A stretch of DNA of 64,000 nucleotides from Micavibrio_A sp964539025 (GCA_964539025.1 CAZIFA010000006.1:62001-126000); one strand, 5' to 3'; counted from the stretch's first letter, positions 1 through 7,762 are shown. Notes: generated by a model from the letters alone, not told the origin. Numbers and translations are program-made.

Positions 1-1181
1 TCATCGCCAATACGCCCATAGGCCGTGGCCAGAAGACGGTGGATGCGCGAGGAGCGCGGCTCGGTCTTTAAGGCAGTCGTAAGATTGCCTATCGCCTTTT
101 TCAGCTTGGCATTGTCATTTCCCGCGCTCTCGATCTGCGCGTGTGCGAGCGCGATACGGATCAATCCCGCATCGGGTTTTTTCGCAACTGCTTTTTCATA
201 GAATGGAATGGCTTCCTTCACGCGACCGAAATCGACCAGCATCTGACCTTTGAGTTCCAGAAAATAAGGATTGTCGGGTTGCCGTGTCAGCAGCGCATCC
301 GAAAGCCTGAGTGCAAGCGCGACATTGTTCTGACGATAGGCGGCGATGGTGCGTGCGACCTGCGCCTCGATAGAAGTATCGCGGTCATCGTAAATCCAAG
401 CGACCTGTCCCGGTGAAATAAAACCGTTGAGTTTTGCGAGCATCATTTTGTGCTGTGTGATCCATTCCGCAGGATAGGGTTTGTCTTTGTGCGGGGATTG
501 CGTGACGCGCAAATTGATGGCGTCGATCCTGTTGCGGGTCAGCGGGTGGGTGCGGACATATTCCGATTGCTGCGAAGTTGGGCGCAATTCCTGATCCTCC
601 AGCTTGTGCATGAAGGTTTCAAGCCCGGTGGGGTTTAACTGCGCGCTTTCCATGAATTTCATCGCGGCCTGATCTGCGCTGGATTCGAACGCGCGGGAAT
701 AGCTTAAGAATTTGCGTTGTGCCATAGACCGCGTACCCGCGCTGATCGCACCCATCGCGCCACCATCGCCTGTTGCAATCGCCGCCGCGCCGCCCAGAAT
801 CATCCCGAGGATGCTTTCATACGATGCTTGCTCCATCGCTTCGCGCCCTCGAATTAAATGCCCGCCGGTGATGTGTCCCATTTCGTGCGCGACGACGCCG
901 ATCACTTCGCCGGGTCCGTCTGTCTTTTGCAAAAGGCCCGTGTAGAGGAAGATGTTCGATCCGCCCGCGACAAAAGCGTTCAGTTGAGAATCTTGCACCA
1001 AGATGATCTTGACCTGATCCGGGCCCATGCCCGCCGCGTCGTAAAGCGGTTTGAACCATTCGGCCATATCCGCCTCGATTTCCGTGTCGCGGATGACGGT
1101 CTGGGCGTTTGCCTGCGCCGGGAGAAGGCTCAGCAGCAGGAGCAGAGGCAGAAAAAATAGGATCGTTCTGTAAATCGTCAT
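1..1181 (-). CDS. M48 family metalloprotease with TPR-like C-terminus (BepA-like), cut by the window edge
   Basis: Read on the minus strand from an ATG at 1181, the frame stays open to base 1, so the C-terminus is outside the window (about 393 residues visible). A hydrophobic N-terminus ending in ANA-Q at about residue 26 is a signal peptide, so the enzyme should act in the periplasm. The zinc motif HEMGH is at about residues 99-103, and ESSAD further on supplies the usual third ligand. The later part, with pairs such as NPYFLELKGQ and KEAIPFYEKA, reads as tetratricopeptide repeats. This order (signal, M48, TPR) is that of BepA/YfgC, which handles outer-membrane proteins. The exact substrate is an inference. 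Confidence 0.88.
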   Translation of the reverse strand, partial: MTIYRTILFFLPLLLLLSLLPAQANAQTVIRDTEIEADMAEWFKPLYDAAGMGPDQVKIILVQDSQLNAFVAGGSNIFLYTGLLQKTDGPGEVIGVVAHEMGHITGGHLIRGREAMEQASYESILGMILGGAAAIATGDGGAMGAISAGTRSMAQRKFLSYSRAFESSADQAAMKFMESAQLNPTGLETFMHKLEDQELRPTSQQSEYVRTHPLTRNRIDAINLRVTQSPHKDKPYPAEWITQHKMMLAKLNGFISPGQVAWIYDDRDTSIEAQVARTIAAYRQNNVALALRLSDALLTRQPDNPYFLELKGQMLVDFGRVKEAIPFYEKAVAKKPDAGLIRIALAHAQIESAGNDNAKLKKAIGNLTTALKTEPRSSRIHRLLATAYGRIGD

Positions 1182-1260
1182 GGCAATATTTATGAAAGCA
1201 AATTATGGTGAAAACAAGACCTTACGTTATTTGTAAGGCCAAAGGCCCACCAGAGATTAT

Positions 1261-1896
1261 ATGAAGAAGATAAAAACCGCCAAAGGCCGCAAGATTTCCT
1301 CGATCAAATGGATCGAACGGCAATTGAACGATCCTTACGTCGCACGCGCGAAGAAGGAAGGCTATCGTTCGCGCGCGGCTTATAAGTTGATCGAGATCGA
1401 CCAAAAAGCACATGTCCTAAAAAAGGGACAGGTGATTGTCGATCTGGGCGCCGCGCCCGGCGGATGGTGCCAGGTTGCGGCGGATAAAGGCTGCAAGGTC
1501 GTCGGCATCGATCTTTTGGAGATGGATGAAATATCCGATGTAATTTTTTTCCAAAAAGATTTCATGGAAGACGACGCGCCGCAGATGTTGATCGACGCGC
1601 TGGGCGGCGAGGGTGCTGACGTCGTGCTATCCGATATGGCGCACAACACGGTCGGCCATCGCGGCACCGATCATATCAAGGTCATGTTACTGGTTGAAGC
1701 AGCGTATGAATTCGCGATTGAAATTCTAAAACCCCACGGCGCGTTCGTTGCCAAAGTGTTTCAGGGCGGCACGGAAGGCGAGCTTTTGACTCGCATGAAA
1801 AAAGATTTCAAAACCGTCAAACACATAAAACCGCCAGCGTCCCGCAAAGAATCGCCGGAGACTTATGTTGTGGCGCAGGGTTTTAGAAAAAGTTAA
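1261..1896 (+). CDS. rlmE: 23S rRNA 2'-O-ribose U2552 methyltransferase RlmE (FtsJ)
   Basis: This 211-residue protein has the length of the RlmE/FtsJ family, which methylates U2552 of 23S rRNA at a late step of 50S assembly. The Rossmann SAM site GAAPGGW lies at about residues 64-70. Catalytic K-D-K-E members are visible as AAYKL (K42), DMAHN (D) and KVFQG (K). The ATG at 1261 follows an 80-base gap from the divergent M48 gene, so the two probably share a bidirectional promoter region. A hairpin with a T-run follows the gene at 1921-1943. Confidence 0.93.
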   Translation: MKKIKTAKGRKISSIKWIERQLNDPYVARAKKEGYRSRAAYKLIEIDQKAHVLKKGQVIVDLGAAPGGWCQVAADKGCKVVGIDLLEMDEISDVIFFQKDFMEDDAPQMLIDALGGEGADVVLSDMAHNTVGHRGTDHIKVMLLVEAAYEFAIEILKPHGAFVAKVFQGGTEGELLTRMKKDFKTVKHIKPPASRKESPETYVVAQGFRKS

Positions 1897-1920
1897 TTTT
1901 GGTTAGCCAACCAGATTTTT

Positions 1921-1943
1921 AAAAAGCCCTAAAGGGATTTTTT
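1921..1943 (+). terminator. Rho-independent terminator-like hairpin after rlmE
   Basis: AAAAAGCCCT and AGGGATTTTTT form a short stem with a T-run, 25 bases after the rlmE stop. It is nearly symmetrical and could work in both directions. Confidence 0.5.
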
Positions 1944-1946
1944 GTA

Positions 1947-1960
1947 GTGAAACGTTTCAC
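1947..1960. promoter_or_regulatory. Perfect 14-bp palindrome GTGAAACGTTTCAC
   Basis: The sequence is a perfect inverted repeat with a central CG, the form seen in operators of LacI/GalR-type regulators. It is not the parS sequence, in which the half-sites are in the opposite order. It lies between rlmE and the toxin islet. It is flanked by a longer inverted pair, TTAATTTTGGT at about 1893-1903 and ACCAAAATTAA at about 1967-1977. Operator function is an inference. Confidence 0.35.
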
Positions 1961-2059
1961 GAATTGACCAAAATTAACCACGGTAAAAAGTTAATTATGA
2001 CCAGAATTAACTGCCAGGCGCATGTGTGGTGTTGATGAGGCCATTATAGCATAAATAGT

Positions 2060-2088
2060 TTGACAATACCACATATTGTAGGTATATA
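2060..2088 (+). promoter_or_regulatory. Sigma-70-type promoter with a palindrome over the -10 box, upstream of the toxin gene
   Basis: TTGACA at 2060-2065, a 17-base spacer and TATATA at 2083-2088 make a near-consensus promoter about 90 bases before the toxin gene. The -10 box sits inside the palindrome GGTATATATACC (2081-2092), which would suit a repressor. Confidence 0.55.
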
Positions 2089-2180
2089 TACCTGACAATC
2101 GATACCGCTTTTGCGCCCCGGATACCGGACCCGCGCGAAGGCGGTTTTTTTATGCCCGAACGGGCGGAAAAGGAATGCGC

Positions 2181-3119
2181 ATGCAAATTGCGCTGGAAAG
2201 AAGAGTCATGCTCGACCGCCCTGCCGTAACGGAGGAAGAGCAATATGCCGTGCGTCAGGTCAAAACGGCATTGAACCGTTTGGGATTTTACACGCCCGAT
2301 CCGCACACGGGTATGACGGGCGATGTGGACGAAGGATTCAAGGATGCGGTCTATGCGTTCCAGCGCAAGGCTACGATTTATTTCGACGATGTTGATGTCG
2401 GCCCCGGCAGCACGACAGAGCGTATTTTAAACAAGGAATTGGCGCAGCAGGACGGGCGCGCGTTTTATACATGGCGCACGGTGGGGGACGGCAAGGTGCG
2501 CGGAGATCACGCGGTGCGCGCAGGCCGGAGATTTTCATGGGACAATCCACCAGACGGCGAAAACCCCGGCGAGGATTACAATTGCCGATGCTGGGCGGAG
2601 CCTGTCGTTGCGCGATGGCATCCGTGGATCGAGTGGGTGAATAAGAGGCGGGACGAACGGCTCGCGCAATCATCCGTGGTTGAAAAACTCGCGCCACCGA
2701 AAGACGTGAAAGATAAAATCACCGATCTGATGACACCGATGGATGCGATTAACCCGACTGTTAGTCCTTTAGATTTCGTGGGTTTTAGCGATTCTCTGGC
2801 AAAAGCTGCCGTCAGGGAAGTTATGGTTCCTGCGGCACGAGCAGGCGCGTCTGCTGCTGTTAGGATAAGCGTTGAACTTGCGGCAAAAATGCGCGATGTG
2901 GATTGGATTAAGGATACGCCGACAAGTCAGTTTCAAAGCAAATTTAAACATGCCAAAACTTTTGGAATTAAAGATAATCCAAACAAACAGAGTCTAGAGG
3001 CATATAAAAAAGCCATAGAAGAACATGTTAAATCACCAGATACCGTGGTAAAAAAAGGAACTTATCATAAAGAGCCAGTGACACATTATTACAATGAAAA
3101 ACAGGTATTAACGTTATAA
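2181..3119 (+). CDS. Phage-head-like protein with peptidoglycan-binding domain and broken C-terminal colicin-D-type nuclease
   Basis: The zero frame stops at 3117-3119 after 312 residues. Residues about 20-65 look like a PG_binding_1 domain (LNRLGFYTPD, FKDAVYAFQ). Residues about 90-145 carry the Mu F/SPP1 gp7 minor-head signature (FYTWRTVGDGKVRGDH, then PGEDYNCRC). From about residue 240 the sequence matches colicin-D-type tRNase tails (FKHAKTFGIK, IEEHV, KKGTYHKEPVTHYYNEK) and stops before the end of that domain. The missing part continues in the -1 frame to 3214. ATG 2181 was preferred to 2175 because AAGGA at 2169-2173 is 7 bases away. Base composition becomes AT-rich towards the 3' end. 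It may be frameshifted, or rescued by ribosome slippage. Confidence 0.72.
   Translation: MQIALERRVMLDRPAVTEEEQYAVRQVKTALNRLGFYTPDPHTGMTGDVDEGFKDAVYAFQRKATIYFDDVDVGPGSTTERILNKELAQQDGRAFYTWRTVGDGKVRGDHAVRAGRRFSWDNPPDGENPGEDYNCRCWAEPVVARWHPWIEWVNKRRDERLAQSSVVEKLAPPKDVKDKITDLMTPMDAINPTVSPLDFVGFSDSLAKAAVREVMVPAARAGASAAVRISVELAAKMRDVDWIKDTPTSQFQSKFKHAKTFGIKDNPNKQSLEAYKKAIEEHVKSPDTVVKKGTYHKEPVTHYYNEKQVLTL
3096..3104 (+). other. Frame-change site: A5 run where a -1 shift restores the toxin domain
   Basis: The zero frame reads GAA AAA CAG and ends five codons later. Stepping back one base on the A run (3097-3101) gives GAA AAA ACA and opens a frame that reads on through the expected domain end. The cause could be a lost A, an assembly error or programmed slippage on AAA. 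Confidence 0.6.
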
Positions 3120-3214
3120 GGGGCAAAAACGGTGATTTTATTTCCGGATGGAAACTTGAAGGAAAACAGATCGAGTACATGAAAAAAACCGGAAATTTGG
3201 GAGGAAAAAAATGA
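3101..3214 (+). pseudogene. Remaining C-terminus of the colicin-D-type domain in the -1 frame
   Basis: From ACA at 3101 the -1 frame encodes 37 residues, starting TGINVIRGKNGDFISGWKLE, then TGA at 3212-3214. The stretch G-x-N-V-I...G-x-F-I-S-G-W-K-L is the usual end of colicin-D-like toxin domains. The stop overlaps the immunity start as ATGA (3211-3214), the normal layout of a coupled toxin-immunity pair. That supports this as the ancestral reading frame. The joined product would be about 344 residues from ATG 2181. Confidence 0.7.
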
Positions 3215-3495
3215 GGAAAGAATTTATTGATTTGTACATTAATTTGATTGAAAGATTTTTAGAAAAAAAAATTAATGTAAAAATATTTGAAGGAAGTTTT
3301 TTAGATTTATTCCATGAGAATGCGAATGATTTAGATAGTGTTTTATATGACACTATTGAATACCTTTTTTACGGGGTAGAGGCATACACAGATATATTAT
3401 CCTTACTTAAAGAAAACCCAGATAGATATATTGATGAAAAACAGCTTCGCGAAAGTGCAGCTAAAACACTTCAAAAACTGCAGGCTTTAAAATGA
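3211..3495 (+). CDS. Colicin-D-immunity-like protein
   Basis: This is a 94-residue acidic and helical protein that starts inside the restored stop of the toxin, with GGGAGG at 3199-3204 as ribosome site. The pattern (FIDLYINLIERFL near the start, FYGVEAYTD in the middle, DEKQLRESAAKTLQKL at the end) matches the small immunity proteins that accompany colicin D. These bind the tRNase and block its active site. The gene is much more AT-rich than its surroundings, as expected of transferred toxin cassettes. No second immunity gene is seen. Confidence 0.75.
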   Translation: MRKEFIDLYINLIERFLEKKINVKIFEGSFLDLFHENANDLDSVLYDTIEYLFYGVEAYTDILSLLKENPDRYIDEKQLRESAAKTLQKLQALK

Positions 3496-3538
3496 TAATC
3501 GCATATTCCAATAGAAAAATTTATAATGCCACTTGTTT

Positions 3539-4819
3539 TCAACCCGGCTCAAGTTTATGAGTAACGATGCTGATGTCCGTACGAGGATTGAACGTCAGGT
3601 AAATGCAGGTCGGCGGGCTGATAACATTGAAGCGCTTTTGGGTCAGGCCGATACCTTTTATCTTATCCGGCATGATTGCTTCGACAGGGATTGAAACCGG
3701 ATACCCATTGATCGCCAAGTGTTCGGCGCAGCGGCCAAGATAAAGCCCGTTCAATTTAAAAAGGTCGTAACGGTCGTCCGTGATTTCCTGTTCGATGGCA
3801 TCCAAAAGATTTTTCAGCTTCTGGATGTTGAATTTTTTTTCGAATGATTCAAATCCATCGAACACCATCTCTGCCTGCTTGCCGCGCCATGCCCAGCTAT
3901 GCGCCAGAATATCGCCGTCGCGTTCGACAATGTCATATCCGTTGTAATCGGTCTTGCAGGCCTGTTCGACTGCTCTTTCAAGGGTGTTTTCCCCATCATA
4001 TACTTTTTCGCAGCAATTGGTGAAATGCCCCAGATACAACAAGCGCGGATCGCGCCTGTCCATCTTTCTAAAGATCGCGCCGGGCATGCCGAATTTTTCG
4101 CCATCGATGGTAAAATCTGGCAGGCGTATCTTGGGGCCGGGAGGAACTTTATCGGCATTAAGAAAAGAATATTCCAGGACGCGTTTAAATTCACTTGGCT
4201 TCTTTTTGAATCGCAAAGCGAGATCGGTCAATGGTTCCAGAGTGTTTTCAGGTACCCGATCTTTCCAAGGAAGCGCTACGGCAGCGAAATTCATACGGCG
4301 GAAGGAAATATTTCCGCCGCGATCGTATAAGGGACGATCAAGCACGCTAAAGTGATTTAGTATTCTTTTGTAACCGTGTTGAACGAAGGCGGTGCCCCAT
4401 TCGCGAAAGGCAACTTCGCGCCAACGTTCGGGCTTGGGAAATTTCGGCGCCAGTATACGCATCCATTCGGAGCCGGATAGTGTATTATCACCGCTGTCCC
4501 GCCGACACCGGTCAACATAGGCTTTAAGCCCCTCCCGGGTTTCAAACAACAAATAGGCTTTGTATGCCAGTCTGTTCTGTTTACGTGACGTTTGTGCCGA
4601 CTTATAACTTTGCGGACCCAGATACTCTCGTATTTTCAAATATGGTTCCGGTTTGATGGTGAAGGGGACCGCGTCCACTTCCAGACCTGCAAGATATATG
4701 GCTGGAATTTGCCAGTTTTGTTTACAGATGGCGTTGAATTTATCCTGAAAAAGGGACGGGCCGCCTTCCGCTTCGAAAAGCTCAGATATAAAACGGTCAA
4801 TATCAGACGCGGAATTCAT
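3539..4819 (-). CDS. Protein of unknown function with a TNCCE...AHSWAWR core
   Basis: I do not recognise a named family for these 426 residues. No signal peptide or membrane segment is visible. The N-terminal 200 residues are basic and helical (YKSAQTSRKQNRLAYKAYL). The central third holds a block LGHFTNCCEK, then DIVERDGDILAHSWAWR and MVFDGFES. A similar C-C / S-W-x-W-R / D-x-x-E layout occurs in some unannotated bacterial and phage proteins, perhaps with an acetyltransferase-like fold (inference). It converges on the immunity gene and is divergent from guaB. Confidence 0.7.
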   Translation of the reverse strand: MNSASDIDRFISELFEAEGGPSLFQDKFNAICKQNWQIPAIYLAGLEVDAVPFTIKPEPYLKIREYLGPQSYKSAQTSRKQNRLAYKAYLLFETREGLKAYVDRCRRDSGDNTLSGSEWMRILAPKFPKPERWREVAFREWGTAFVQHGYKRILNHFSVLDRPLYDRGGNISFRRMNFAAVALPWKDRVPENTLEPLTDLALRFKKKPSEFKRVLEYSFLNADKVPPGPKIRLPDFTIDGEKFGMPGAIFRKMDRRDPRLLYLGHFTNCCEKVYDGENTLERAVEQACKTDYNGYDIVERDGDILAHSWAWRGKQAEMVFDGFESFEKKFNIQKLKNLLDAIEQEITDDRYDLFKLNGLYLGRCAEHLAINGYPVSIPVEAIMPDKIKGIGLTQKRFNVISPPTCIYLTFNPRTDISIVTHKLEPG

Positions 4820-4897
4820 GACGCTGTTATATCAAATGGCTTTTGCGGTTCAAGAGGGGTGCCACGCGCGTAAGGATTAACCAATTGGCAGAAAAAC

Positions 4898-4926
4898 CTT
4901 TACTTTTGGGGGCGGACGCGTATATA
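4898..4926 (+). promoter_or_regulatory. Probable guaB promoter
   Basis: CTTTAC at 4898-4903, a 17-base spacer and TATATA at 4921-4926 resemble the alphaproteobacterial CTTGAC-N17-CTATAT form, about 40 bases before the guaB start. Confidence 0.5.
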
Positions 4927-4966
4927 TGCCCTGCAAACAACGACTTTACCTCGAAAGCGGGTTTGC

Positions 4967-6457
4967 ATGGCCAAAACAATCTCCCCCTCCATCCTGATAC
5001 CGGAAGCCTACACGTTCGACGATGTGCTGCTATTGCCCGGGGCGAGCGACGTTCTGCCAGATGGGGTTAACACCCAGACCCAATTGACAAAAACCATTAA
5101 ATTGAACATTCCGCTGCTGTCTTCGGCCATGGACACGGTAACGGAAACCGAAATGGCGATCGCCATGGCGCAAAATGGCGGTCTTGGCATCATCCACCGC
5201 AATATGAGCATAGAAGAACAGGCCGAAATGGTCCGCCGCGTCAAACGGTATGAGAGCGGCATGGTGGTCAACCCGATCACGATTGAACCCGAAGCAACGT
5301 TGGGACAGGCGCTCGCCGTGATGCGTCAGCACAATATTTCGGGTATTCCCGTTACGGAGAAAAATACAGGAAAACTGGTTGGAATCCTTACGAATCGTGA
5401 CGTGCGTTTCGCGGAAGATATTGCGCAGCAGGTTAAGGAGTTGATGACTTCCGAAAACCTCGTGAAAGTTTACAACAAGGTGACCAAGGAAGAAGCGCGC
5501 AAATTGCTGCACCATCATCGCATCGAAAAATTGCTGGTCGTCGACAACAACGAACGCTGTATTGGCTTGGTGACTGTAAAAGATATCGAGAAGGCACAAA
5601 AATTCCCCAACGCTTGTAAGGACGATAAAGACCGCCTGCGCGTCGGCGCGGCCATCGGCACGGGCGAGAGCAATATTGACCGTGCGGCGGCTCTGGCCGA
5701 TGCGGAACTTGATGTTCTGGTTATTGACACGGCGCACGGGCATTCCAAGGGCGTTATCCAGATGGTTGAAAAAGTGCGCAAATTACGCACCAACGGGTTG
5801 CAGATTATCGCCGGAAACATCGCAACGGGTGAGGCCGCGAAGGCACTCATCGGTGCGGGCGCGGATGCCGTGAAGGTTGGTATCGGTCCGGGTTCGATTT
5901 GCACAACGCGCGTTGTTGCGGGTGTGGGCGTGCCGCAATTGACGGCGATCATGAATGTCGCCGACGAAGCATCCAAGCACGGTATCCCCGTGATTGCCGA
6001 TGGCGGCATCAAATATTCAGGCGATTATGCGAAGGCGATTGCGGCCGGCGCGGATGTCGCCATGATGGGCGGCGCGTTTGCCGGCACGGACGAAGCACCC
6101 GGCGAGATCATTCTTTATCAAGGCAGATCATACAAGTCCTATCGCGGCATGGGGTCCGTCGGCGCTATGGTCAATGGTTCCGCCGATCGTTATTTCCAAG
6201 GCAATGTCACGCAATCCAACAAGCTGGTGCCCGAAGGCATCGAAGGCCGCGTGCCGTACAAAGGACCCGTCAGCAACGTTATTCATCAAATGGTCGGCGG
6301 TCTTCGCGCCGCGATGGGTTACACGGGCGCTGCCACGATCAAGGACATGAAGGAAAAGGCGCAGTTCGTGCGCATGACGGGCGCGGGCTATCGCGAAAGC
6401 CATGTGCATGACGTGACCATCACGGCAGAAGCGCCGAATTACAGAACCGAAAGTTAG
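4967..6457 (+). CDS. guaB: Inosine-5'-monophosphate dehydrogenase
   Basis: IMP dehydrogenase oxidises IMP to XMP with NAD+, the committed step of GMP synthesis. The 496-residue length is typical of the full enzyme. FDDVLLLPG opens the TIM barrel, two CBS domains are inserted at about residues 95-215 (HNISGIPVTE, HRIEKLLVVD), and the catalytic cysteine loop GPGSICTTR lies near residue 305. The mobile flap YRGMGSVGAM follows. The next enzyme of the pathway, guaA, is 10.5 kb away on the same strand. The gene has its own promoter and converges with a small membrane protein gene with a 4-base overlap at the stops. Confidence 0.97.
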   Translation: MAKTISPSILIPEAYTFDDVLLLPGASDVLPDGVNTQTQLTKTIKLNIPLLSSAMDTVTETEMAIAMAQNGGLGIIHRNMSIEEQAEMVRRVKRYESGMVVNPITIEPEATLGQALAVMRQHNISGIPVTEKNTGKLVGILTNRDVRFAEDIAQQVKELMTSENLVKVYNKVTKEEARKLLHHHRIEKLLVVDNNERCIGLVTVKDIEKAQKFPNACKDDKDRLRVGAAIGTGESNIDRAAALADAELDVLVIDTAHGHSKGVIQMVEKVRKLRTNGLQIIAGNIATGEAAKALIGAGADAVKVGIGPGSICTTRVVAGVGVPQLTAIMNVADEASKHGIPVIADGGIKYSGDYAKAIAAGADVAMMGGAFAGTDEAPGEIILYQGRSYKSYRGMGSVGAMVNGSADRYFQGNVTQSNKLVPEGIEGRVPYKGPVSNVIHQMVGGLRAAMGYTGAATIKDMKEKAQFVRMTGAGYRESHVHDVTITAEAPNYRTES

Positions 6458-6636
6458 TCGTTCGATTTTTTGGAAACGGCGTCGCCGATATCGTTGATGG
6501 TTTCGGATACGGAATCGGCGATCTTTTCCTCGGGTGTTTTCTCGATAAAATTCTTGTAGACAAGAACGCCGAGGATGCCGATGAGTACGACGGCTATGAT
6601 AGCCAGAATGGCATTGTTGGTTTTTTGGGCCGACAT
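6454..6636 (-). CDS. Small single-pass membrane protein of unknown function
   Basis: This is a 60-residue protein with one membrane helix at about residues 9-28 (AILAIIAVVLIGILGVLVY). An acidic and polar tail (EKTPEEKIADSVSETINDI) follows, probably an amphipathic helix. Its stop overlaps the guaB stop on the opposite strand. It is divergent from the GNAT gene, with 36 bases between the starts. Similar small proteins are often left unannotated. No function can be inferred. Confidence 0.6.
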   Translation of the reverse strand: MSAQKTNNAILAIIAVVLIGILGVLVYKNFIEKTPEEKIADSVSETINDIGDAVSKKSND

Positions 6637-6672
6637 GGTTTAAATTCCTTCTTTAAAAGACGCAGCATAGAC

Positions 6673-7206
6673 ATGATCCGCAAAGCCACGCAAGACGATA
6701 TCCCGACCATCGCTGCCCTGCATATCGAAGGGTGGAAGGGCGCCTATGGCGGCATCGTCGATCAGGCGTATCTGGATACCCTCACGGTTGAAAAACGGAT
6801 CGCCGACTGGACGCAATGGATGGGATCAGGCGAGAGCGAAGTTTTTCTGACAGAAGAGGGTGGACAGCCTGCCGGGTTTGTTGTGATCGGCCGCACCAAA
6901 ACGCCGCCGCCGGGATCATCGTCCATCCGTCCCAGCCATTCGGGAGAGGTTTATGCGCTCTACCTTCATCCAGATCACTGGCGCAAGGGTATTGGCACAG
7001 CACTGCTCAAGCACGCGGCACGGGAGTTGAAAGACCGTAAGCATTCGGCGATATGCCTGTGGGTGCTGGACGCCAATGTTCGTGCCAAGGGTTTTTACGA
7101 AAAGATGGGCGGGCAAAAACTGGGTGGCAAGATGATCGAGATCGGCCCGTCGAAACTCAAGGAAATCTGTTACGGCTGGCGGGATACGACCGCTTTGCGC
7201 GGATAG
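6673..7206 (+). CDS. GNAT family N-acetyltransferase
   Basis: The family transfers an acetyl group from acetyl-CoA to an amine. The protein begins MIRKATQDDIPTIAALH, a classic GNAT first strand and helix. It has the acetyl-CoA loop in HPDHWRKGIGTALLKHA (Q/R-x-x-G-x-G/A form) at about residues 98-114, then LWVLDANVRAKGFYEKMGG, the last strand-helix pair. ATG 6673 was chosen over an upstream in-frame start at 6625 that would run into the divergent small gene. Length is 177 residues. The substrate is unknown. Confidence 0.85.
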   Translation: MIRKATQDDIPTIAALHIEGWKGAYGGIVDQAYLDTLTVEKRIADWTQWMGSGESEVFLTEEGGQPAGFVVIGRTKTPPPGSSSIRPSHSGEVYALYLHPDHWRKGIGTALLKHAARELKDRKHSAICLWVLDANVRAKGFYEKMGGQKLGGKMIEIGPSKLKEICYGWRDTTALRG

Positions 7207-7279
7207 TATATGTAAATATATGCCCCAATTTACTTGGTTTCTGACATATTCCCGCCACGATTAAAACAGACTCCGAAAA

Positions 7280-7312
7280 AATACGCATTTTTGCCGTTGA
7301 AATATGCGTATT
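7280..7312 (-). terminator. Hairpin with a T-run on the minus strand
   Basis: AATACGCAT (7280-7288) and ATGCGTATT (7304-7312) are perfect 9-base inverted repeats. On the minus strand the stem is followed by a T-run, so it has terminator form in that direction, although no minus-strand gene lies just upstream. It may end an unrecognised small RNA or act in the leader of the next gene. Confidence 0.3.
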
Positions 7313-7413
7313 AGCCTCCTGAATCCTCTTGATCTTTGACCCTGTTTCAACATACTTACCACCGCCGGACGTAATAGTGCGCCTTGGTGAAATTTATTTT
7401 GAGGACTTACACA

Positions 7414-7698
7414 ATGAACAAATACTTGATGCTGCTGGCTGCTGCCGGCGTTCTGGTTGCCGCCCCCGCTATCGTAAAGGCTGAAGAGCATGCTGCTCCT
7501 GCCGCTGCCGAAGCTACGGCTGCCGAGGCTCCTGCCGCTGTTGAACACGAACTGGAAGACGGCACGAAAGTTTCCGTTGAAGGCGACATGGTTTCCGTCG
7601 TTGCCGCTGACGGCACGAAAACGCCTGCTCCGGACGGCGATCACAAAGCCAAAGACGGCACCGTGATCAAAGTAAAAGACGGCAAACTGGTCAAGTAA
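7414..7698 (+). CDS. Small secreted protein of unknown function (paralogue of the next gene)
   Basis: This is a 94-residue exported protein. The signal peptide MNKYLMLLAAAGVLVAAPA ends near AIVKA-EE. The mature part is an Ala/Glu-rich linker followed by two Gly-Asp turns (LEDGTKVSVEGD, AKDGTVIKVKDG) that read as short beta hairpins. ATG 7414 is used rather than the in-frame start at 7384, because GAGGAC precedes it and the signal peptide starts there. A good terminator follows. The signal peptide closely resembles that of the gene at 7897, which points to tandem duplication. Confidence 0.7.
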   Translation: MNKYLMLLAAAGVLVAAPAIVKAEEHAAPAAAEATAAEAPAAVEHELEDGTKVSVEGDMVSVVAADGTKTPAPDGDHKAKDGTVIKVKDGKLVK

Positions 7699-7728
7699 TT
7701 GACCGGGCCGTTTTAGGTCCATTTAAAG

Positions 7729-7762
7729 GGTCCGGCAAGCATGGCTTTGCCGGGCCTTTTCT
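7729..7762 (+). terminator. Rho-independent terminator
   Basis: GGTCCGGCAAGC and GCTTTGCCGGGCC pair around ATG, followed by TTTTCT, 30 bases after the stop of the small secreted protein. Confidence 0.8.

Noticed and set aside
1947..1960. Chromosome-partition parS site
   Set aside because: The consensus is TGTTTCACGTGAAACA; here the half-sites are in the reverse order (GTGAAAC-GTTTCAC), so it is a different palindrome.
7261..7722. 153-residue minus-strand frame opposite the first small secreted protein
   Set aside because: It is the antisense of a signal-peptide gene with Ala-rich codons, lacks a ribosome site, and covers a terminator and an intergenic hairpin.
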